Positions 23,300 to 35,339 of a DNA stretch of 64,000 nucleotides are shown here, in pieces (position 1 is the first letter of the stretch; every line of letters begins with the position of its first letter). The DNA comes from Delphinapterus leucas (taxonomy: Eukaryota; Chordata; Mammalia; Artiodactyla; Monodontidae), in assembly GCF_002288925.2 (NCBI RefSeq), contig NW_022098069.1, positions 81,321,730-81,385,729 of the forward strand, in the 5' to 3' direction. The notes beneath the pieces were generated by a model. That model did not search any database and was not told the DNA's origin. It was given only the letters and a program-made list of their open reading frames with translations. The position numbers and the translations under genes were made by a program.

Positions 23300-24345
23300 T
23301 TAAATTAATTTTTATTGGAGTCTAGTTGATCTACAGTGCTGTTAGTTTCTGCTGTACAGCAAAGTGAATCAGTTATACATATATATATATCCACTCTTGT
23401 TTAGATTCTTTTCCCATATAGGTCATTAGAGGGTATTGAGTAGAGTTCCTTGTGCTGTTCAATAGGTTCTTATTAGTTACCTATTTTATATATAGTAGTG
23501 GGTATATGTCAATTCCAGTCTCCCAATTTATCCCTCCCCCACCTTTCCCCCTTGGTAACCATAAGTTTGTTTTCTACATCTGTGACTCTATTTCTGTTTT
23601 GTAAATAGGTTCATTTGTATCATTTTTTTTAGATTCTGCATATAAGTGATATCATGATGTTGTCTTTCTCTCTCTGACTTACTTCACTTAGTATGATAAC
23701 CTCCAGGTCCATCCATGTTGCCACAAATGGCGTTATTTCATTCTTTTTTATGGCTGAGTAATATTCCATTGTATATATGTATCACATCATCTTTATCCAT
23801 TGCTCTGTTGATGGACGTTTAGGTTGCTTCTATGTCCTGGCTACTGTAAACAGTGCTTCAGTGAACACCAGAGTGCATGTATCTTTTTGAATTATGGTTT
23901 TCTCCAGATATGCCCAGGAGTGGGATTGCTGGATCATATGGTAGCTCTATTTTTAGTTTTTTAAGGAACTTCCATACTGTCCTCCATGGTGTCTGTACCA
24001 ATTTACATTCCCACCAACAGTGCAAGAGGGTTCCCTTTTCTCCACACCCTCTCCAGCATTTGTTTGTAGATTTTTTGATCATGGCCATTCTGACTGGTGT
24101 GAGGTGATACCTCATTGTAGTTTTGATTTGCATTTCTCTAATAATTAGCGATGTTGAGCATCTTTTCATGAGCCTCTTGGCCATCCATATGTCCTCTTTG
24201 GAGAAATGTCTATTTAGATCTTCTGCCCATTTTTTGATTGGGTTGTTTGTTCTTTTGTTACTGAGCTGCATGAACGTTTTGTAGATTAATCCCTTTTCGG
24301 TTGCTTCATTTGCAAATATTTTCTCCCATTCTGTGGGTTGTCTTT
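23300..24345 (-). mobile_element. 5'-truncated L1 LINE, about 1 kb
   Basis: Holds the L1 3' UTR (TTATTGGAGTCTAGTTGATC on the plus strand) and the C-terminal part of ORF2. The minus-strand frame at 24271-23858 gives [25 protein letters not shown] and [14 protein letters not shown] frame break precedes the 3' UTR. No convincing TSD was found. Confidence 0.9.
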
Positions 24346-24601
24346 TAGTTTGTTTATTCTGCTATTGTTTTTAAAATATGCTTAGTTGATGAAGTAAAAG
24401 AGGACATCACAATATTAGTCATTCTTTTTAAGGTCTGTAAAATCCAAAATTTTGGTAGTACTGGATTCTAGTGTTGTTCTTTCATCATCTGAATTCCTAT
24501 GATTTTTATCTGATTAGTATTAAAGTAAGGAAACTTTGTTTTACTTTTATATAACTGGTTTTCCTTCTGTTAACTCATGCCCACATGATTATAGCTCTTT
24601 T

Positions 24602-24801
24602 TTTTTTTCCCGGTACGCGGGCCTCTCACTGTTATGGCCTCTCCCGTTGCGGAGCACAGGCTCCGGATGCGCAGGCTCAGCGGCCATGACTCACGGGCCC
24701 AGCCGCTCCGCGGCATGTGGGATCTTCCCAGACCGGGGCACGAACCCGTGTCCCCTGCATCGGCAGGCGGACTCTCAACCACTGCACCACCAGGGAAGCC
24801 C
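24602..24801 (-). mobile_element. CHR-2-like SINE
   Basis: Minus-strand copy with a T-rich tail complement at the left. TATAGCTCTTT at 24590-24600 and TATAGCTCT at 24802-24810 are the TSD, merging into T runs on both sides. Few changes from the other copies. Confidence 0.95.
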
Positions 24802-24989
24802 TATAGCTCTTTTTTTTTTTTTTCTTTTTTAGCTATTTTTTTTGCGTTGGTCCCATCACCACCATGCCAAAGTTAGGAGAACTACTGTCCTATTTGTCAT
24901 AAAATCTGCCCAAGAAAAAAAAAAAAAAGGCTTGCACTCTCAACTTTCTACTGATTATACTGCACAGCTTGACTGGACCACTCATGTCC

Positions 24990-25680
24990 TCTTTAGCTGC
25001 CATCTTACTCCACTTTTCTGTCTCCTGTACATCTGGAACAGCCTCTTTAATTGATTCCTCTCCTTTCCCTCCTGTCCCACTTTAATTTACTTTACACAAA
25101 GTAGCTATGTGATATTTAAAAAATAAAATCGGATAGTATCACTTCCTTATGCAAAACCCTAGTGTGTCTTCCCATCTCCCTTAGCATAAAAGCTCAATTC
25201 ACGACTTGATGACTTAAAAATAGTACCTCTTCAGCTTTATTTCTACCACTACCTCCCCACCCCATCTCTTGCTTCTCAAACATGCCCCTAGTTCATCCTC
25301 TTGTAGGGCAGTGCTTTTGTATTTCTTTGCTGTGGAGTTTCTTTCCTTCAGATAGTTGCATTACTCACTTTTTCATATCACTGAGGTCCAGGCTCTAATA
25401 TCACTGCTTCAGTGTGTATAATAAGCCATTACCTAGCCCCATCCCCCATATATATATACTTTGCTTTTTTCTCCTTAGCTTTCTTTATTTTTCTTCACAG
25501 TACTTCAAAATACCCAAAACGGTTTACTTATTTATTATATAACTCTATATATTAGGAAATAAGAGACACACATACACGAAAAAAATCCTCGTCTCTCTTG
25601 TTCCTTGCTTTAGCCCCGTTACCCAGCACCTAATAGTTGCTTAATAAATACTGATGGAATGAATAAACAATGAATGAACA
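24990..25680 (+). mobile_element. L2 LINE fragment
   Basis: It follows L2 order: AACAGCCTCTTTAATTGATT, TATTTAAAAAATAAAATCGG, CTTATGCAAAACCCTAGTGT, CTTCCCATCTCCCTTAGCAT, and at the end CCCAGCACCTAATAGTTGCT plus AATAAATACTGATGGAATGA. The last block is the L2 3' end ('ctcaataaatatttgttgaatgaatga'). Confidence 0.75.
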
Positions 25681-28600
25681 TCCCTTGGCATAGGGACCTG
25701 GCCTAAGTCTCTTAAAAGTCTGGATCAGAAGAAAATTTTAGTAAAAGAACTTTAGTTATATTGAAATTCTCCTTTCCCTATGCTCTCAAACTGTGTCTTA
25801 TCCTTTCCTTTCCGAAAGAATTTCGGTGTCTCTTGAGAACACTGACCTAGAGGTTAAGAAGCATCCATTGCATAGAGTTATTCACTCCAGGGGTTAAAGG
25901 GATATTCTTGCTACTTATCCTACTAGCCTGTCATATCTTACCAAACCAAATAGGAAATTACAGGAGACATACAGCAAAGGTCCTTATTCTGAAATTCTTA
26001 CTGTAAAATGAAATAAAATATGAAATAAAATGAAAACCTTCTCATCTGTAAGCCACAATAATTGTTCTTCCAACTCGTTAACAGGAATTTCATGAAGATT
26101 CTTAAGTATTTTTCCCAACTGGAGCCAAAATACAGTCCTAAAGATAGAAATCTCGTAAGATCATTTTGTCTAAGGGTTTCCTGCACCAAATAATCCAAAG
26201 AGATCATGGCGTTACTGAATAATTTGGAGGAGGGTGTTTATACTTACTAGAGATAAACCTGCTGGAAAAAGTTAAGGCTGAAGTGGTGTTCTCAGGTGTT
26301 GGTCATAAATAACATGAAAACATCAATAAAATATGCCTAGCATGTAGTAGTTGCTCCATAAATATCTGTTAAATTATTCATTTATTCTTTTATTTGTTCA
26401 GGTCTTTAAAGCAATTGAAAAGCTGTTGTTTACTAAAAATAGTCTGGAAACTCACAGACATTTTTTTTTCCACAAAATCCAAATGTCTATTTTAATTCTT
26501 CATTATTTTCTACTTAACAGATGGCTTCTTCCCTGAAATTGTCTCTTTATGTGTTACTCTGATACTGCACAAAACTGAATCCCATTTCAACGTTTACAGT
26601 TTTTTCCCTACGCTATCCCTTTTGATTTCTTCTCTTCTTCCTACTGGCCCATATGCCTAAGTTTCTCCATGATTCTGCATTTACCAGTGACCTTTTAAGT
26701 TCACACCTTGGGAGAGTTCATAACTTTTCATAGCTCTAAATATTTCCTCTATGCTGATGACCCAAATAGCATTTCCAGTCCTCACTGTTCAGTGAAGCTT
26801 CAGCCTCAAGGCTTAGAATGCCTAGTGCCAAATTTCGGACTCCAAAGAAAAACGTTTTTCAAGAATTCACAATGACTCCAGTCTGTAAGTCATATTTAGA
26901 GAGTGACACTTAGAACTTACACCTGTTTCTCCAGGTGCTTTTCCCAGGGTGCCTCAGTATGAACGCTCTCCCACTGAGATAACTAATTTATAATTACTTC
27001 CCTCTTCTCCATGTCTGTATCTGTAGCATCATACAGCTATTTTCTCTTCTCAGAATGCCTCCTACTCTTCGTTAAATATCCAAAACCAGTAAAAAGCAGT
27101 AGAAGAGATGACTTGATGGTTAAGTCAGGGGGGAAGAAAAATAGGAGAATCTAATTTGGTTCTAACTGGATGACCCACGAAAGTAATTTCTCCCTAGGCT
27201 TCAGTTTCAACGACATAGGATGTTAACTCAGTGGTTCTGTTCAGTCTCATTAGCTCTCTTTCACATGAACGTAATAATTCACCTTTTTTTCATATGTTGC
27301 CTTTTTTGTACAATTTGCATTTCCCCCCAAAACTCTGCGTGCAATCTTAATATTCTCGAAGCCTAGCAAGTCTACTATGCTATGCGTAGCTTTGCTAGAG
27401 GAGATGGAAATACTCATAATAAAAGTCTACATTATTATGACATGCTTACTAATGAAAACTTACTTTCAACAAATCAAATTAAGGAAAAAAAAGAACATTT
27501 ATACATTACGAAAAAGAGAACATTTTGGCATTAGTAAAATTAGATATTTCCTATCTATCACATGGAAAAAGTAAAATATATTTTTAGATAATTATAGGAA
27601 CAATGAAACCTAAAGCATAGTAGAAGTGAAATATTATTTTCTTTTAGGAAAGGAATGAAAATAATAAATGCTATTTTGACATTTTAATCAGACATTTGAG
27701 GTAAAGCCTTGTTGGCATGATTGTATCCCTAGCCACTGCTTTGATTTCCCCAGAGGAATTCTGGAGGCACTGATCAGTATATAAGCACTCTCTCCAAACC
27801 CAGGCTCTGGCCCCAGATTCGATTGGTCAGTGTGCACTCTTAAATGTCCTGTTTGTTTAAAAAATTCTCCTAAGGGTGAAAAACATACCTAATTTTATAA
27901 AACTAAGCCCAGATAAGAGAAAGATCTCGTCTCAACAATAAAGTGATAACTGCCAAGCTTCTTGAGGTCGATGTCCATAGAAAAAGGGCACCTGAAGCCA
28001 GGCCAGACCACTGCTTACTGTAGTCAGGTGACATGATGCCATGTACATTTCTCCCTCCCACTGCAATAGAAGGACCATGTCAGTATGAAATAGGGTTAGA
28101 ATTAGACCTGTGTGCATCTGCGAGATGAGAGTCTCTCTCTCTGTGTGTGTGTGTGTACTAGGCAAGTGCACGTGGAAATAGAAATAAATTTGCAAGTTGT
28201 AGAATTAGCAGAGTGTGAGGTCATAACTCAACAAACCCAAAGGCTTTGGGGCTTTTGACTGTGTTAACAGTGAGAAAGGCAACAGGTTTTTCTTTAAAAA
28301 CATAACACCCATATTTTTTTTTTCCTCAAAAGATTCAGGAAATATCCAGACATAGAAATGCACTACCTACCTGTGAATAAAGAACTCATTGAACTATTTT
28401 CAATGTCAATAAACAGGAAACACAAAAATGAGAGTACATAATAATTTGTCTAATATATTCACTCCAAAACTGAGCTGTCATATGTAATGAGTTTATTGAG
28501 CAGCCTCATCTGACCAAGTTGTAAATGTGCAACAATTTTATTTTTTTTTGGTGACTTGCCCACATTTCTGCAAAATTGAAGCTCATATTTTCGCTGGCTA

Positions 28601-28984
28601 AAAGTCACATTTGTTAATAATTCTTTGGCCCAATTTCATTGTTTCTCAGCCACTTTCAGTTTAGTCAGTCTCGGTCTATACAACTCATCCTTGTTTATTT
28701 TAAAAGTTCATATCATATTCTAAAAAATTCTTGCCTTTCCCTCGTATGAGCTGAAGTTCTAATAGCTACCACATGAGGTGGGTTTCATGTGGCTCTCATA
28801 CTTCTTACGCACGTTTCAGGATGTCAGCTTCTCAGGTACTGGTGAGTGGAACAGGAGAAAGCAAACACAGATCCTTTCTCACTTGACGGCTGCAACCCTC
28901 CTGCCTGTCTCCCCACTTGCTACCCATGCCCACTGTTCCAGCACTTTATCCACAGCCTCAATGTGGAGAGTTGGTACCTCACTT
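25681..28984. other. Mostly unassigned, faint L2/MIR traces
   Basis: L2-like text may lie at 26310-26380 (TAGCATGTAGTAGTTGCTCC) and 26580-26900 (CTATGCTGATGACCCAAATA). A weak MIR may lie at 27095-27260 (GGCTTCAGTTTCAACGACAT). A CT/GT dinucleotide run is at 28130-28157. No exon or gene was recognised. Confidence 0.4.
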
Positions 28985-29152
28985 TTTTTTTTAATAACAA
29001 TGAGCATTCTTCTTAAAATTTTTTTAAATTTATTTTATTTTATCTTTTTTGTCTGCGCGACATGTGGGATCTTAGTTCCCTGACCAGCGATTGAACCGGC
29101 GCCCCCTACATTGAAGCACAGAGTCTTAACCACTGGACTGCCAGGGAAGTCC
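28985..29152 (-). mobile_element. Short tRNA-derived SINE, older type
   Basis: The minus-strand head complement CCAGGGAAGTC is at its right end, with CATGTGGGATCTTAGTTCCC inside and a T-rich tail complement at the left. TSDs TGGTACCTCACTT (28972-28984) and TGGTAGCTCACTT (29153-29165) differ at one base. It lacks the GC-rich block of the CHR-2-like copies. Confidence 0.9.
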
Positions 29153-29165
29153 TGGTAGCTCACTT

Positions 29166-30781
29166 CTGAGCAGCGCCCTTAGGAACTGTGAGTTCCTTGT
29201 GAGTTTACTATGCTCTCCAGCAGAGCCCCAGGAGGTAGGCGGTCTCAAGCTGCAAGCCTCTCTGTAGCAATGTCAGCAAAACCACCCAGCCCAACTGTAT
29301 CTGTTTGAGGGTTAATTCTAGGGCCTCTGGGCACCTGCAGGATCCATCTCCCATATTTCTTGGGAAGTGGGAGCTGCTGGGGCAGCAGTGTGGTGGTCCC
29401 TGACCTTGACCCCCTCTGCCAGGCCTTTCTCAGTTCATTTCTCTACTGTTCCATTCACACAAAGCATGACACCCAGCAGATTTCCAAGAACATCACGCCA
29501 GTTTTACCTTCTTGCCACTTCCCCTAATTGCTTAGCTTGGGGAAAAGAAAGTAGCCCCTAGTTTCCAGAGGAGTGGGCTTACATCTTTGTATTAGAGAGC
29601 ATGGCAGGAATCAGGAAATTTTTTGCCTTCACTCATGCAGACAGACTTTCTAAGGCGGACAAAAGTGTCTTCTTTTTTTTTTCTTCTTCATCTATTTTAT
29701 TCTATAAAGTTTCCATGACTTGATATAAAATGATTTGTAGCCCTTGGCATCTTAGCATTTTTACAGCCAAGAAAGGAGGCAGAGCTATGCACTTCTGGCA
29801 AGACAATAGCATTTGAACCTCAGCAGGTGTGTGATTTTATAATCATGTCGAAGGGCCAAACAACTATAACATTTAACCCTTCGTGTTTGGAGTGATGATT
29901 CCAGGCAGTTGTATTATTTAACTTTTTGTGTCTCTTTTCAAAGTTCAGTGTTGAGGTTTGACTCCCAAGGGAGAAAAAATACTTCATTTATCTTGAAGCA
30001 GGATGGCATTAAATTTCGTACTTCCTTCTCATTGTTTGGTTTAGCTGGTTGACACTCCAAGCTGACTGTGAACAGCTCTGGGAGTTTCAGGGAGATTAAC
30101 TATTGGGTTTCATCTCTAGCTTCATGTGAAGCACCTGCAAATAATCAAGATCCAGAAAGAAGCTCAGAGTGGGAGCAGCCTCTGGGATTTGCTTTAACTA
30201 AACCTTCCTGTGAGCCACATTTCTTTGTTTACATACATTCCTGCTCTGAAGGCCAACTTCCTGTCGTAAAGCTGCATACCAAATTTGAGCATTTAGAAAA
30301 CGGTGTGGCTCAAACCATTATAACTCTGGAAACAGACTTCAAGTAATTATTATTTTTAAAGGATATGTAAAAAAAAAAAAAAAAGTGCAGGGCCTCACCC
30401 TAGCCTTCATGATTCAAATCTTTTTCTTATAATCACATACGTTCACACACTTATATACAGAAAGGGAAATTAGTGCTATTTTCTGCATAAAAATATCTGT
30501 CAGTACAGACCTTGTGTGGAGACATCAAAGTGACAGATTACAAAGACTGAAAAGGAAAGGAACTTATTTTTCAAAAGTGATAAATCTCTGGGAGAAGAGA
30601 CACAGTGTGACCAATCCCATATGGTATAAATTTGGGCAATACAAGTTTCTCAAATAATTCTAGTGTCATGGTTCCTTTGGATCCTTCAGTGTATCATCCT
30701 TTAGCAGTTATTTCCTACTTTTTAGATCTATTTGTACCTTCTTTTTCAAAATATCACTTAATATACCCTTTCCTTCTCTCT
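29166..30781. other. Unassigned sequence
   Basis: No repeat family was recognised. A 92-residue plus-strand frame at 30068-30346 has no recognisable motif and is not called. Confidence 0.45.
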
Positions 30782-30801
30782 CTTGATATTTCATTCTCTT
30801 T

Positions 30802-31018
30802 TTAAATTTTTATTTATTTATTTTTTTGCGGTACGCAGGCCTCTCACTGTTGTGGCCTCTCCCGCTGCGGAGCACAGGCTCCGGACGCGCAGGCTCAGCG
30901 GCCATGGCTCACGGGCCCAGCCGCTCCGTGGCATGTGGGATCTTCCCGGACCAGGGCATGAACCCGCGTCCCCTGCACCGGCAGGCGGGCCCCCAACCAC
31001 TGCGCCACCAGGGAAGCC
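30802..31018 (-). mobile_element. CHR-2-like SINE
   Basis: Minus-strand copy with TTTGCGGTACGCAGGCCTCT at the tail side. A perfect 10-bp TSD, CATTCTCTTT, lies at 30792-30801 and 31019-31028. The body is almost uninterrupted relative to the other copies, suggesting recent insertion. Confidence 0.95.
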
Positions 31019-31299
31019 CATTCTCTTTCTCCCAGTAAATCTCTTAGTGTTCTTTCTTAGGCGATACCTATTTTTAGCATATACTCAAAATGTGTATCCT
31101 TTCCAAGCCTACTACTCTCCAAGATATACATCATCAGGTTCAGTGTCAAGTCCATGCTGGATCTAATTAAGACTTAATTAGATCACGTCTCTACCACCTA
31201 GAAATCAATCTTTCCCTGGTCACCTATTATTAAGTCAAAAAGCAATGGTCAGCTTTCACTGTGTATTTATTATACTTTCTCTAGAATTTGGTTCTCTTG

Positions 31300-32140
31300 A
31301 CAGCACCCTCCTTGAAATCTCATCCCCCCTTGATATCTATGACAAAATTTTTTCTGCATTAATCACCATGATAGGCTCCCTTTCTTCCCACATACCTTTA
31401 AATCTAGGGGGTTCCTAGGGTGTCATTTTTAGATGTAGTGTTTTCCTCATCTACACACGTTCCCTCTTCCTCTTCCATAGAGTAAGTTGCACAGTAGATG
31501 CTGATGTTTCCCAGATCTATACATCTAGCCTCTGGTTTTCCCTCACTTATTACATCCTTTTAGTGACCAATTTCTATCAGTACGACCTACAAATCTCACT
31601 TGAATCTACGATTTATCACTATCTCCAGTCTTACAAACAGTATATTATAGAGACTCCCTATGTGTAAATCCTGGCTCTACTTCCTGCTAGCTGTGTAACT
31701 CTGGGTAAGTTATTTAACTCCACTGTACCTCAGCTTCCACATCAGTAAAATGAAGATTGAAAGAACAACATTCACAGTGTATGTTTATGTTATTATTATC
31801 ATTATTTTAGTTCAATTCATCATCGTTTTTTAAAATCTCAATAGTTGTGACCACCACGCAACAGGTTTTTCCCCTTTTGGCTCTCTTAAAATTAATCTTC
31901 TAGCAAACAGATCGATCTTCCTAAAGTGTTAGGATATCTTTTCAGTACATACAATTCTGGGATGGCTCCCCTTAATTTTCACAATCTAATTCTGAAGAAC
32001 CATGCTTTATGTGATATGATTCCTGCCAGCCTTTTGAACCTAACTAACCTATTGGCACAGAGGAGAGCAGAAGACGCCATAGCTGTCCTCCAACTTTCAA
32101 GCAGCAGTTACGATGCCATATATCCAACCTCTCAGTAATA
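31300..32140 (+). mobile_element. L2 LINE, interrupted by MIR
   Basis: L2-like blocks lie on both sides of a MIR at 31655-31770: CAGATCTATACATCTAGCCT and GTGACCAATTTCTATCAGTA before it; ACCACGCAACAGGTTTTTCC, GATGGCTCCCCTTAATTTTC and TGATATGATTCCTGCCAGCC after it. Identity is low and the edges are approximate. Confidence 0.5.
31655..31770 (+). mobile_element. MIR SINE
   Basis: AAATCCTGGCTCTACTTCCT, GCTAGCTGTGTAACTCTGGG, AAGTTATTTAACTCCACTGT and CTCAGCTTCCACATCAGTAA give the canonical MIR core in order. Confidence 0.85.
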
Positions 32141-32185
32141 GAATGATTTTCCCTTTGGCAAAAAATGTCTACTTGTCTACTTCTT

Positions 32186-32546
32186 TTTTAAAGATTTATT
32201 TATTATTTATTTATTTTTGGCTGTGTCGGGTCTTAGTTGCGGCATGAGGGATCTGCGTTGAGGCATGCGGGATTTTTGTTGCGGCATGCAGGCTTCTCTC
32301 TAGTTGTGGTGCGCAGGCTCCAGGGCGCACGGGCTATGTAGTTGTAGGGCATGGGTTCCAGAGCACGTGGGCTCTGTAGTTTGCGGCACGGGGGCTCTAG
32401 TTGAGGCGCGCAAGCTTAGTAGTTGTGGTGCGCGGGCATAGTTGCCCCACTGCATGTGGGATCTTAGTTCCCTGACTAGGGATCGAACGTGCGTTCTCTG
32501 CATTGTAAGGCGGATTCTTTACCACTCAGCCACCAGGGGAGTCCCC
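32186..32546 (-). mobile_element. Long tRNA-derived SINE, 361 bp
   Basis: The minus-strand head complement CCACCAGGGGAGTCCC is at the right end, a TTTATTTATTATTTATTTAT tail at the left, and the interior has repeated TTGTGGTGCGCAGGCTC-type units. A 17-bp TSD, TCTACTTGTCTACTTCT (32169-32185), matches 32547-32563 at 16 of 17 bases. It is longer than the CHR-2-like type, with several near-repeat units inside. Confidence 0.93.
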
Positions 32547-32563
32547 TCTACTTGTCTGCTTCT

Positions 32564-33171
32564 TAAGCTGCATTCTAAACAGATAAGCAAGTTGAAAATG
32601 AGAGTTCATAATTTTTATGTGTATTGAGGCAGCGATCCTAAAATACAAATATCATTACACAGCTTCTGTGCATGGCCACCTATCTTTTATATTCTTTATT
32701 TGTCTGACCTCCTTTCCATTTTCTTCCTAGCATTTCATTTCACTCTGTCGTGCTTCACTGTACTGAAAGCAATAACCATGGACGTTAAATAAATTGATTG
32801 TGTTCTAGAGAGCTAGCATAGATGGTGGAAGTAATTAAGTATAGAGGTAAATCTTCCTACAGAACCAAAATTGACATTTTTTTCTGTCATCCTGAAACTT
32901 TAGTTACTCCACTTTTAAATTGATATTTACTTAAGCGAAAGAAAAGAACAGCCTCGTATACACTATGCTAATGTGAGTTCTAGAAAGTGGGCAATGATGA
33001 TAATCATGAATTAACATCCTGAGAGTCATCAAGACTGTAGAGAAGAAAATTAATTAAACCAGTCCATTGGAACGTTGCAATATACATGTGTACCACAGGA
33101 CACAGTTTCTCAGTATTTGAAAGGACATAGAAATAATATTTTTTGCTGTTCATTTTGGACAACTTATATAG
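32564..33171. other. Unassigned sequence
   Basis: Nothing was recognised between the flanking SINEs. Confidence 0.45.
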
Positions 33172-33175
33172 TGTA

Positions 33176-33379
33176 TTTATTTATTTTGCGGTACGCGGGC
33201 CTCTCACTGTTGTGGCCTCTCCCGTTGCGGAGCACAGGCTTCGGACGCGCAGGCTCAGCGGCCATGGCTCACGAGCCCAGCCGCTTCACGGCATGTGGGA
33301 TCCCCCCGGACCGGGGCACAAACCCGCGTCCCTTGCATCGGCAGGCGGACTCCCAACCACTGCGCCACCAGGGAAGCCC
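33176..33379 (-). mobile_element. CHR-2-like SINE
   Basis: Minus-strand copy with a TTTATTTATTTTGCGGTACG tail side and the CCACCAGGGAAGCCCC head complement at the right. No clear TSD could be paired. Several CpG-to-TpG/CpA type changes are present. Confidence 0.93.
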
Positions 33380-35135
33380 CAGCTATGTCTTCTTACACTT
33401 GCGAATGTGGGTCGGGCCATAATGGCAGTAACAGGAGCACCAGTGTTCAAGCAGTTTGCCAGGAGTGGTGTGCCCTCATCAGCCTCTCAGAACTGAGGCA
33501 AAGAACTGTCAGCATAACTGCTCCCAAGTTTGTTTTGTGGAAAGCAGATAAGTGGTCCCTCAGGTAAGGAAGACTCAGGCAATAAAGCTTTACAGACTGC
33601 AAGCAGCACCTTAATTGTGTTTGAATACGAACAGGAAGTCGATGCAGTTCTCTGCTGTTACATGAAGTTTAGATTCCTAAGTAAGCATGTGCAATAAAGC
33701 TGTACCTTTAGAAACTTCAGAATAGGTGAAGTACACGATATTAATATTTGATCATCTTTAATATTTCAAAAGCCTTAATTTGAAACAGTCAAGAGGTGCA
33801 TGGAATACGTTATCTTCCTAAGTATTTGTAATATTGTCATGCTATAACTGGGTTTGTGCTTATCCAGATTTAATGAAGCATATTGTACATAAAGAGAACG
33901 GCTACATATCAAAATATTCTGTCTTACTTCATCACATACCATCCAAGTCCTTCGTTTGCTCTATTTTCAACTATTTTACATTATGGCTCTGTTTATAGGT
34001 TTTGTTTTGTTTAAATATCTTATCAGTTAGACTGTGAAGGTCTTTGAAGACAAGGTCTATGCCAGCCTAGGTTTATTACTAAATAATCAGAAACCAGTTC
34101 AGTCTCTGGAATTGGAGGGACCTAATTAATAACTACCAGTTGAATGAATTAGTGCTCTTTTAGTGTTGTTTTCAAAGGCGTGGGGAAGAAGACAGTGCTG
34201 TGTGATTTCATCATTGTACTGTATGCTGTAGGATTAAACACACCCAATGCATGTTTACTTTTAATACACAAATGATATTAAACCAAGAATTCCTTTATAA
34301 GGTTTCTTATATTCTTATTATGAGAAGCAACAACAAAAACCAAAACTGTTTGTAAAATATGAAATGGGAGGACAAATACAATATTATAAAAAAGTAAATA
34401 AGAAAGTTTATATCTAGAATTTCAAATATCAGCAGTATTTTTCCAGAATCTATCCTGATATTCTTTGTAAACAGAGGATAATATATAATAGAAAGATTAT
34501 ATGGTTATGCCCTTTGTATAAAATAATACTGTTGCTGATACATCATTATTCTAGGTTTATATAATTTCCTTTGTCTGGTCCCTTTTGTGACAAATAACAT
34601 GGGTTTATAAAATGACTGGCTAGAGAAAGGGAAAAAATTGTGTCCGTGGAGTATAGAAAAATTAACAGACCTCCACAGGCATGGTTTCATTGTGTTAGCT
34701 CAAGGCTTATCCCAAGGGAGCAAAGCTGCGAGGGTTTAGGGTCTGTTTCTTTTCTCACACAGCGTGCTTTATAGCTCATTATTGCACTCAGCTTTTTCAT
34801 AGCTTTGCAGCTTGCAAATTCCACAACTTTCTGGTTGTACAACTAATGTAAACTCCAAATCACAGTCGACTTCTTAGTATAAGCATGTGTTCAAGACCAT
34901 TTCCTAATATAGAAAGATATGCTCTTTCAATTACGTTCTGCAACATTTGGTTATTTTTCTTTGACCCATCCTGGAACCTCATTTTAATGTGGAAAGCTCT
35001 CAAATATTTAGATAGGAGTATAAATAAAAATGACTTCTGTCTTCTTTTATAAACCTATTGCTACTGTTACACCTGCCTCTTCTGCCGTCACTTTTAATTT
35101 TTTGTATTCGACTGCATTCAAAATTCTTTTTTTCG
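33380..35135. other. Mostly unassigned; L2 3' end near 33930-34150
   Basis: 33930-34150 carries an L2-like run (GACTGTGAAGGTCTTTGAAG, AGACAAGGTCTATGCC, then TTGAATGAATTAGTGCTC). The sequence just after the SINE (33400-33590) has modestly higher GC and an open frame, but no recognisable product. Confidence 0.4.
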
Positions 35136-35142
35136 GAGTGCT

Positions 35143-35332
35143 TTTTTTTGCGGTACGCGGGCCTCTCACTGTTGTGGCCTCTCCTGTTGCGGAGCACAGG
35201 CTCCGGACGCGCAGGCTCAGCGGCCATGGCTCATGGGCCCATCCGCTCCATGGCATGCGGGATCTTCCTGGACCGGGGCACCCCTGCATCGGCAGGTGGA
35301 CTCTCAACCACTGCGCCACCAGGGAAGCCCCA
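35143..35332 (-). mobile_element. CHR-2-like SINE with small internal deletion
   Basis: Minus-strand copy. At 35280 the text runs GGACCGGGGCA directly into CCCCTGCATCGG, missing about 12 bases present in the other copies (the stretch around the B-box). The short TSD GAGTGCT is at 35136-35142 and 35333-35339. Confidence 0.93.
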
Positions 35333-35339
35333 GAGTGCT

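Noticed and set aside
30068..30346. 92-codon plus-strand frame
   Set aside because: No recognised domain and no splice or promoter context.
30783..31166. Open frames in and around SINEs with repeated peptides such as [13 protein letters not shown]
   Set aside because: The same peptide appears at every CHR-2-like SINE (for example 13.6, 17.6, 24.6, 33.2, 35.2, 37.2, 41.6 and 47.8 kb). It is a translation of the SINE, not a protein family.
33400..33590. GC-raised stretch after a SINE that looked like a retroposed cDNA
   Set aside because: No gene could be matched, and there is no poly-A signal or TSD.
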